Shown here: positions 60,223-64,000 of the stretch, piece after piece
Position numbering within the stretch: the stretch's first letter is position 1
Layout: the number at the start of each line of letters is the position of its first letter
DNA from: Thiothrix winogradskyi
Lineage (GTDB): Bacteria > Pseudomonadota > Gammaproteobacteria > Thiotrichales > Thiotrichaceae
DNA length: 64,000 bases
Assembly (NCBI RefSeq): GCF_021650935.1
Contig: NZ_CP091244.1
Coordinates: forward strand, 186,001 to 250,000
Reading direction: 5' to 3'
Notes under the pieces: generated by a model
Seen by the model: the letters and a program-made list of their open reading frames with translations, nothing else
The model's database searches: none
Told to the model about the DNA's origin: nothing
Program-made: the position numbers and the translations under genes

Positions 60223-60372
60223 ATTGTTGACAATTCCCGCTTTTTTCCGCCATTCGGCTGGACACTTGGCATGGATTGTATAAAGATAGCGATTAACAAC
60301 AATCACGGCATCAGCCATAGCACCGCACTACGTTAGAAGCTTTACCCGACTAGAGATGAGGAGTCTACAATA

Positions 60373-62322
60373 ATGTCAGAGATGAAAATCTTCCCAGTAC
60401 CTGCCGAATTTGCGGCGCAAGCCAACATCAATGCCGAGCAATACGCTGCTATGTATCAGCAATCGGTTGACGATCCGGCGGCTTTCTGGGGCGAACAAGC
60501 GGAAAAATACCTAAGCTGGTCAAAGAAGTGGGATACCGTACTCGACTGGAGCTTTGGGGCAGATGACCTGCACATTAACTGGTTCAAGGGCGGTCAACTG
60601 AACGTTTCTTATAACTGCCTTGATCGTCACCTCGATACCCGTGGCGACCAAGTAGCGATCATTTGGGAAGGCGATAGCCCGAACGAAGACCGCAAAATCA
60701 CTTACCGCGAACTGCACGCTGAAGTGTCTAAATTTGCGAACGTGCTGAAAAGCCGTGGCGTGAAAAAAGGCGACCGCGTATCCATTTACCTGCCAATGAT
60801 TCCTGAAGCAGCCGTAGCTATGCTGGCGTGTGCGCGTATCGGCGCAATGCACTCCATCGTATTCGGCGGTTTCTCACCGGATGCATTGCGTGACCGTATC
60901 CAAGATGCGGAATGCGGCGTGGTCATTACCTCTGACCAATCCATGCGTGGCGGCAAGAAAGTGCCATTGAAAGGCAATGCTGACAAAGCGATGGATCAAT
61001 GCCCAACCGTTCACACCTGCGTCGTGGTACAACGCGGTGGCGATCCGGTTAAATGGAATGACGCACGTGACATTTGGTATCACGAAGCCGTGGCTGCTGC
61101 GGATGCGGATTGCCCCGTAGAAGCGATGGAAGCCGATGATCCACTCTTCATCCTCTACACTTCTGGCTCTACCGGCAAGCCTAAAGGCGCATTGCACACC
61201 ACGGGCGGCTACCTGCTGCAAGCAGCAATGACGCACAAAACCGTGTTTGACTATAAAGACGGTGAAATCTACTGGTGTACGGCTGACGTGGGCTGGGTAA
61301 CAGGTCACTCTTACATCGTCTACGGCCCGCTGACCAACGGCGCGACCACGCTGATGTTTGAAGGCATCCCCACCTACCCAGATGCGGGGCGTTTCTGGGA
61401 TGTGTGCGACAAGCACGACGTTTCCATTTTCTACACCGCGCCAACTGCCATCCGTATGTTGATGGGTCAAGGCGAAGAATTGGTTAACCGTGCAAAACTC
61501 GACAAACTGCGTTTGCTGGGTACGGTCGGTGAGCCAATCAACCCCGAAGCATGGCACTGGTATCATCGAGTGGTCGGTCGTGGTCGTTGCCCGATCGTGG
61601 ATACTTGGTGGCAAACTGAAACCGGCGCACACATGCTGACCCCATTACCGGGTGCAACCGCGTTGAAACCGGGTTCAGCGACTACTCCATTCTTCGGCGT
61701 ACAACCGTGCCTGCTGGATGATAAAGGCGTGGAAATCGAAGGCAATGGCGTGGAAGGCTTGCTGTGTATCAAAGCTCCGTGGCCTTCCATGATGCGCACC
61801 ATTTACGGTGACCATAAGCGTTTCTTTGAGACCTATTTCGCGATGTATCCGGGTTACTATTTCACTGGCGATGGCGCACGTCGTGACGAAGACGGTTATT
61901 ACTGGATCACTGGGCGCGTGGATGACGTATTGAACGTTTCCGGGCATCGTCTGGGTACGGCGGAAATCGAATCTGCGTTGGTACTGCACCCGAAAGTTGC
62001 GGAAGCAGCAGTTGTTGGCTACCCGCACGAGTTGACGGGTCAGGGCATCTACGCTTACGTCACCTTGATGGCAGGCGAAGAAGGTACGGATGCGCTGAAG
62101 AAAGAACTGGGCGATTTGGTACGTAAAGAAATTGGTCCAATCGCGAAGGTTAACCTGATTCAGTGGGCACCGGGCTTACCGAAGACCCGTTCTGGTAAAA
62201 TCATGCGCCGGATTCTGCGCAAGATTGCTGCGAATGAAATCGACGGTCTGGGCGATACTTCCACACTGGCTGACCCAAGCGTAGTCGATAACCTGATCGA
62301 CTTCCGCGAAAACAAGTCATAA
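60373..62322 (+). CDS. acs: Acetyl-CoA synthetase
   Basis: A 649-residue AMP-forming acetyl-CoA synthetase. The P-loop-type motif is YTSGSTGKPKGALHTTGG and the acetylation-regulated Lys lies in PKTRSGKIMRRILRKI. It joins acetate and ATP to CoA. Its AGATGAGGAG region gives a ribosome site 10 bases before the ATG. It may serve acetate assimilation, complementing the beta-oxidation operon upstream. Confidence 0.95.
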   Translation: MSEMKIFPVPAEFAAQANINAEQYAAMYQQSVDDPAAFWGEQAEKYLSWSKKWDTVLDWSFGADDLHINWFKGGQLNVSYNCLDRHLDTRGDQVAIIWEGDSPNEDRKITYRELHAEVSKFANVLKSRGVKKGDRVSIYLPMIPEAAVAMLACARIGAMHSIVFGGFSPDALRDRIQDAECGVVITSDQSMRGGKKVPLKGNADKAMDQCPTVHTCVVVQRGGDPVKWNDARDIWYHEAVAAADADCPVEAMEADDPLFILYTSGSTGKPKGALHTTGGYLLQAAMTHKTVFDYKDGEIYWCTADVGWVTGHSYIVYGPLTNGATTLMFEGIPTYPDAGRFWDVCDKHDVSIFYTAPTAIRMLMGQGEELVNRAKLDKLRLLGTVGEPINPEAWHWYHRVVGRGRCPIVDTWWQTETGAHMLTPLPGATALKPGSATTPFFGVQPCLLDDKGVEIEGNGVEGLLCIKAPWPSMMRTIYGDHKRFFETYFAMYPGYYFTGDGARRDEDGYYWITGRVDDVLNVSGHRLGTAEIESALVLHPKVAEAAVVGYPHELTGQGIYAYVTLMAGEEGTDALKKELGDLVRKEIGPIAKVNLIQWAPGLPKTRSGKIMRRILRKIAANEIDGLGDTSTLADPSVVDNLIDFRENKS

Positions 62323-62395
62323 GAACCCTCACCCTCCAACCCCCTCTCCCGCTCAGCGGTAGAGGGGAGTAAGACGAGTTAAGGTAAGGGTCTTT
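62321..62395. repeat. REP-like palindrome after acs
   Basis: The stem CCCCTCT-C-CCGCT/AGCGG-T-AGAGGGG (62341-62367) lies inside a larger imperfect palindrome with AAGAACCCT/AGGGTCTTT arms, starting at the acs stop. It could also act as a terminator. Different in detail from the other GC-rich repeats. Confidence 0.65.
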
Positions 62396-62428
62396 AAGCC
62401 CACGCCTGTACGCCCATTTCGATTTAAA

Positions 62429-62504
62429 AAATCCTAATAATCGTTAGGATTTTTGTTGCAAAACGGTAGAATCTGCCTAAAATCCGAATAACTGTTAGGA
62501 TTTT
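62429..62504. promoter_or_regulatory. Paired operators of hipBA
   Basis: Two related palindromes: AAATCCTAATAATCGTTAGG (from 62429) and AAATCCGAATAACTGTTAGG (62481-62500), each followed by ATTTT. Both have ATCC-N12-GGAT symmetry. The second ends just before the GGAG ribosome site of hipB. Paired operators of this kind fit HipB-family autoregulation. Confidence 0.65.
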
Positions 62505-62515
62505 ATGGAGCATTT

Positions 62516-62785
62516 ATGGCTATCACCTTAGCCACCCCTACTGATGTCGGTCATCTGGTTAGAGCCGCCCGCAAAGCGCAAAAACTACGTCAAGATGATG
62601 CCGCCGGAGCAATGGGGGTTTCCGACATGTTTCTGAGTGGTTTGGAAAACGGCGCACCCGGCGTTCGTTTAGATAAATTATTGCAAGTATTACACGGCTT
62701 AGGCTTGGTACTCCAAGTCGACGTCAATGACGATATTGCTGTGCAATACACCATATTACAGCGCACGAAAGCAGCTAAATCATGA
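62516..62785 (+). CDS. hipB: HipB-like antitoxin
   Basis: An 89-residue Cro/C1 helix-turn-helix protein (VRAARKAQKLRQDDAAGAMG, then VSDMFLSGLENG). Antitoxin and autorepressor of the hipBA operon. The stop overlaps the hipA start (ATGA). Two operators precede it. Confidence 0.87.
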   Translation: MAITLATPTDVGHLVRAARKAQKLRQDDAAGAMGVSDMFLSGLENGAPGVRLDKLLQVLHGLGLVLQVDVNDDIAVQYTILQRTKAAKS

Positions 62786-64000
62786 AAGTGCTGCATGTTT
62801 ACATCAATACCCGTCGGGTTGGGGAACTGCATGACACCAATGGCATTTGGTCATTTACCTACGATCCGACTTGGGTTGATGCCGTTGATGGCTATGACAT
62901 TAGCCCGATATTGCCGCGCCAGTTAGTGCCGCACGTCGATAACAGTTCGCAACGCAGTGTGCAGTGGTTTTTCGATAATCTGCTCCCTGAAGAAGGCGCA
63001 CGCACCTTGCTGGCACGCGATGCGCAATTGGAAAGTGCCGATGCCTTTGGCTTGCTGGCGTATTACGGCGCAGAATCCGCTGGCTCTTTGATATTACGCA
63101 CCTCACCGGATGAAATACTGGATAGCGGCACAAGGCCACTCAGCGATGCCCACTTGCATGAGCGTATTCAGCGTTTACCGACAGTTTCCCTATCAACAGG
63201 CGCGGCAAAACGCATGTCACTGGCAGGGGCGCAACATAAGTTACCGGTTATTTTACGGAATGGGCAATTATTCGAGCCAATCGGGGTAACGCCTTCAACG
63301 CATATTCTGAAACCTGATCACCCCGATACCCACTATGCGCACAGCGTGATTAATGAATATTTCACCATGCGCTTGGCGAAAGCACTCAATCTCGTGGTGC
63401 CGGAGGTAACACGGCATTACGTGCCGGAGCCGGTATACTTGATTGAGCGTTTTGACCGCCAGATAACACTGGCGAATACCGCCCGCCTGCATCTGGTCGA
63501 TGCCTGCCAAGTTCTTGATTTGGATCGACAGTTCAAATACGCCCAAGCCAGCGTCGAACGCTTAAGCCTGCTGGCGAGCCGTTGTCATGCGCCTGCTGCT
63601 GCCCGCTTACGCTTATTTTCTTGGTTAGTGTTCAATGTGCTGGTGGGCAATAGCGATGCGCACCTGAAAAACTTGTCGTTTTTAATGAGCAAACAAGGCG
63701 TAAGCCTTGCCCCGCATTACGATTTACTCGCCATTGGGGTGTACGACACCAAGGCAATGGAACGCAATGTCTGGCCTCATACCACACTGGCATGGTCGAT
63801 ACTGGGCAAGCGCACTTTCGCGGAACTGGATCGCACGACCTTACTCAATGCGGGTGCAGTGCTGGGCATTCACGTTAACACCGCTCAACGCTTATTGGAC
63901 TTCCAGCTTGAGCGTATCAAACCTGCCGCGACGCAATTGCTGACCGCTATTGAGCAGGAAAACCACACCCTATTGCAGCAACAACCTGCCCTGAATCGCT
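62782..64000 (+). CDS. hipA: HipA-like serine/threonine kinase toxin (partial)
   Basis: The frame opens MKVLHVYINTRRVGELH and is open at the window end (406 codons). SLAGAQHKLPV is the Gly-rich ATP loop, VGNSDAHLKN the catalytic loop and PHYDLLA the Mg-binding Asp. HipA-family kinases phosphorylate translation factors such as GltX and cause growth arrest. It appears nearly complete. It pairs with hipB immediately upstream. Confidence 0.9.
   Translation, partial: MKVLHVYINTRRVGELHDTNGIWSFTYDPTWVDAVDGYDISPILPRQLVPHVDNSSQRSVQWFFDNLLPEEGARTLLARDAQLESADAFGLLAYYGAESAGSLILRTSPDEILDSGTRPLSDAHLHERIQRLPTVSLSTGAAKRMSLAGAQHKLPVILRNGQLFEPIGVTPSTHILKPDHPDTHYAHSVINEYFTMRLAKALNLVVPEVTRHYVPEPVYLIERFDRQITLANTARLHLVDACQVLDLDRQFKYAQASVERLSLLASRCHAPAAARLRLFSWLVFNVLVGNSDAHLKNLSFLMSKQGVSLAPHYDLLAIGVYDTKAMERNVWPHTTLAWSILGKRTFAELDRTTLLNAGAVLGIHVNTAQRLLDFQLERIKPAATQLLTAIEQENHTLLQQQPALNR

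Noticed and set aside
60874..61632. 252-codon minus-strand ORF opposite acs
   Set aside because: Antisense to a highly conserved enzyme; typical mirror frame of GC-rich coding sequence.
1..64000. CRISPR arrays, rRNA or tRNA genes
   Set aside because: No regularly spaced short repeats and no cloverleaf or rRNA-like stretch were seen in any gene-free region.

Overview
The window looks like part of the chromosome of a chemolithoautotrophic gammaproteobacterium, most plausibly Thiothrix or a close relative. That placement is an inference from the alpha-carboxysome operon ending in cbbO, the sulfur and one-carbon themed accessory genes, and the overall gene style; no rRNA or other phylogenetic marker is present to prove it. 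Most genes are moderately GC-rich. There are clearly AT-rich patches at about 42.9-44.4 kb and 47.4-49.8 kb that look acquired.

Region 1 (1-6.4 kb) is the distal part of an alpha-carboxysome operon: the end of csoS2, then csoSCA, csoS4A, csoS4B, two near-identical csoS1 genes, the Rubisco assembly factor acRAF, a short disordered protein with the C-terminal Trp motif I associate with alpha-McdB, an NTF2/SnoaL-fold protein, and cbbO. Shell, carbonic anhydrase, Rubisco assembly, positioning and Rubisco activation are thus encoded together. A pair of inverted GC-rich palindromic repeats brackets the three small genes before cbbO.

Region 2 (6.4-26.5 kb) is ordinary housekeeping and accessory content: a YrfG-type nucleotidase, a beta-propeller lipoprotein, nudE, cysQ, an SseB-like protein, a DegP-like protease, a beta-lactamase-fold lipoprotein, a TauE-type exporter, rsgA with an apparent leader peptide and overlapping hairpins, and a bacterial GDA1/CD39 apyrase. 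An ArsR-headed operon of small SRPBCC, DUF1428 and VOC proteins ends in a WYL regulator. An AAA/nuclease-like protein, an arylamine N-acetyltransferase and a PhzF protein follow.

Region 3 (26.5-41.6 kb) starts with a complete IS982-type insertion sequence whose transposase frame is broken. An EF-hand-repeat protein, a MocR regulator, methionine gamma-lyase, a YcaQ-type glycosylase, several transporters and small enzymes, Tag glycosylase and an XRE/DUF2975 pair follow.

Region 4 (41.6-51.5 kb) is a patchwork. It holds a decayed UbiB/ABC1 remnant, a Phd-UPF0175/PIN toxin-antitoxin pair, a tandem 2-oxoglutarate oxygenase next to alkB, a hipB whose hipA is reduced to 25 codons beside a duplicated 95-bp repeat, and AT-rich orphan genes. 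Two of the orphan genes lie between related attC-like palindromes. The region ends with a DUF4143 ATPase behind a long inverted repeat, and a perfect sigma-54 promoter followed about 125 bp later by an intrinsic terminator with no gene between, a strong candidate small RNA.

Region 5 (51.5-64 kb) has a DsrE-like periplasmic protein and a TetR regulator that appear to share operators. A fatty-acid degradation operon follows (thiolase, HCDH-ECH fusion, SDR, fadD), in which the fusion gene carries an in-frame pair of GC-rich palindromic repeats. ttcA, acs and a hipBA toxin-antitoxin operon that runs off the window edge complete it.
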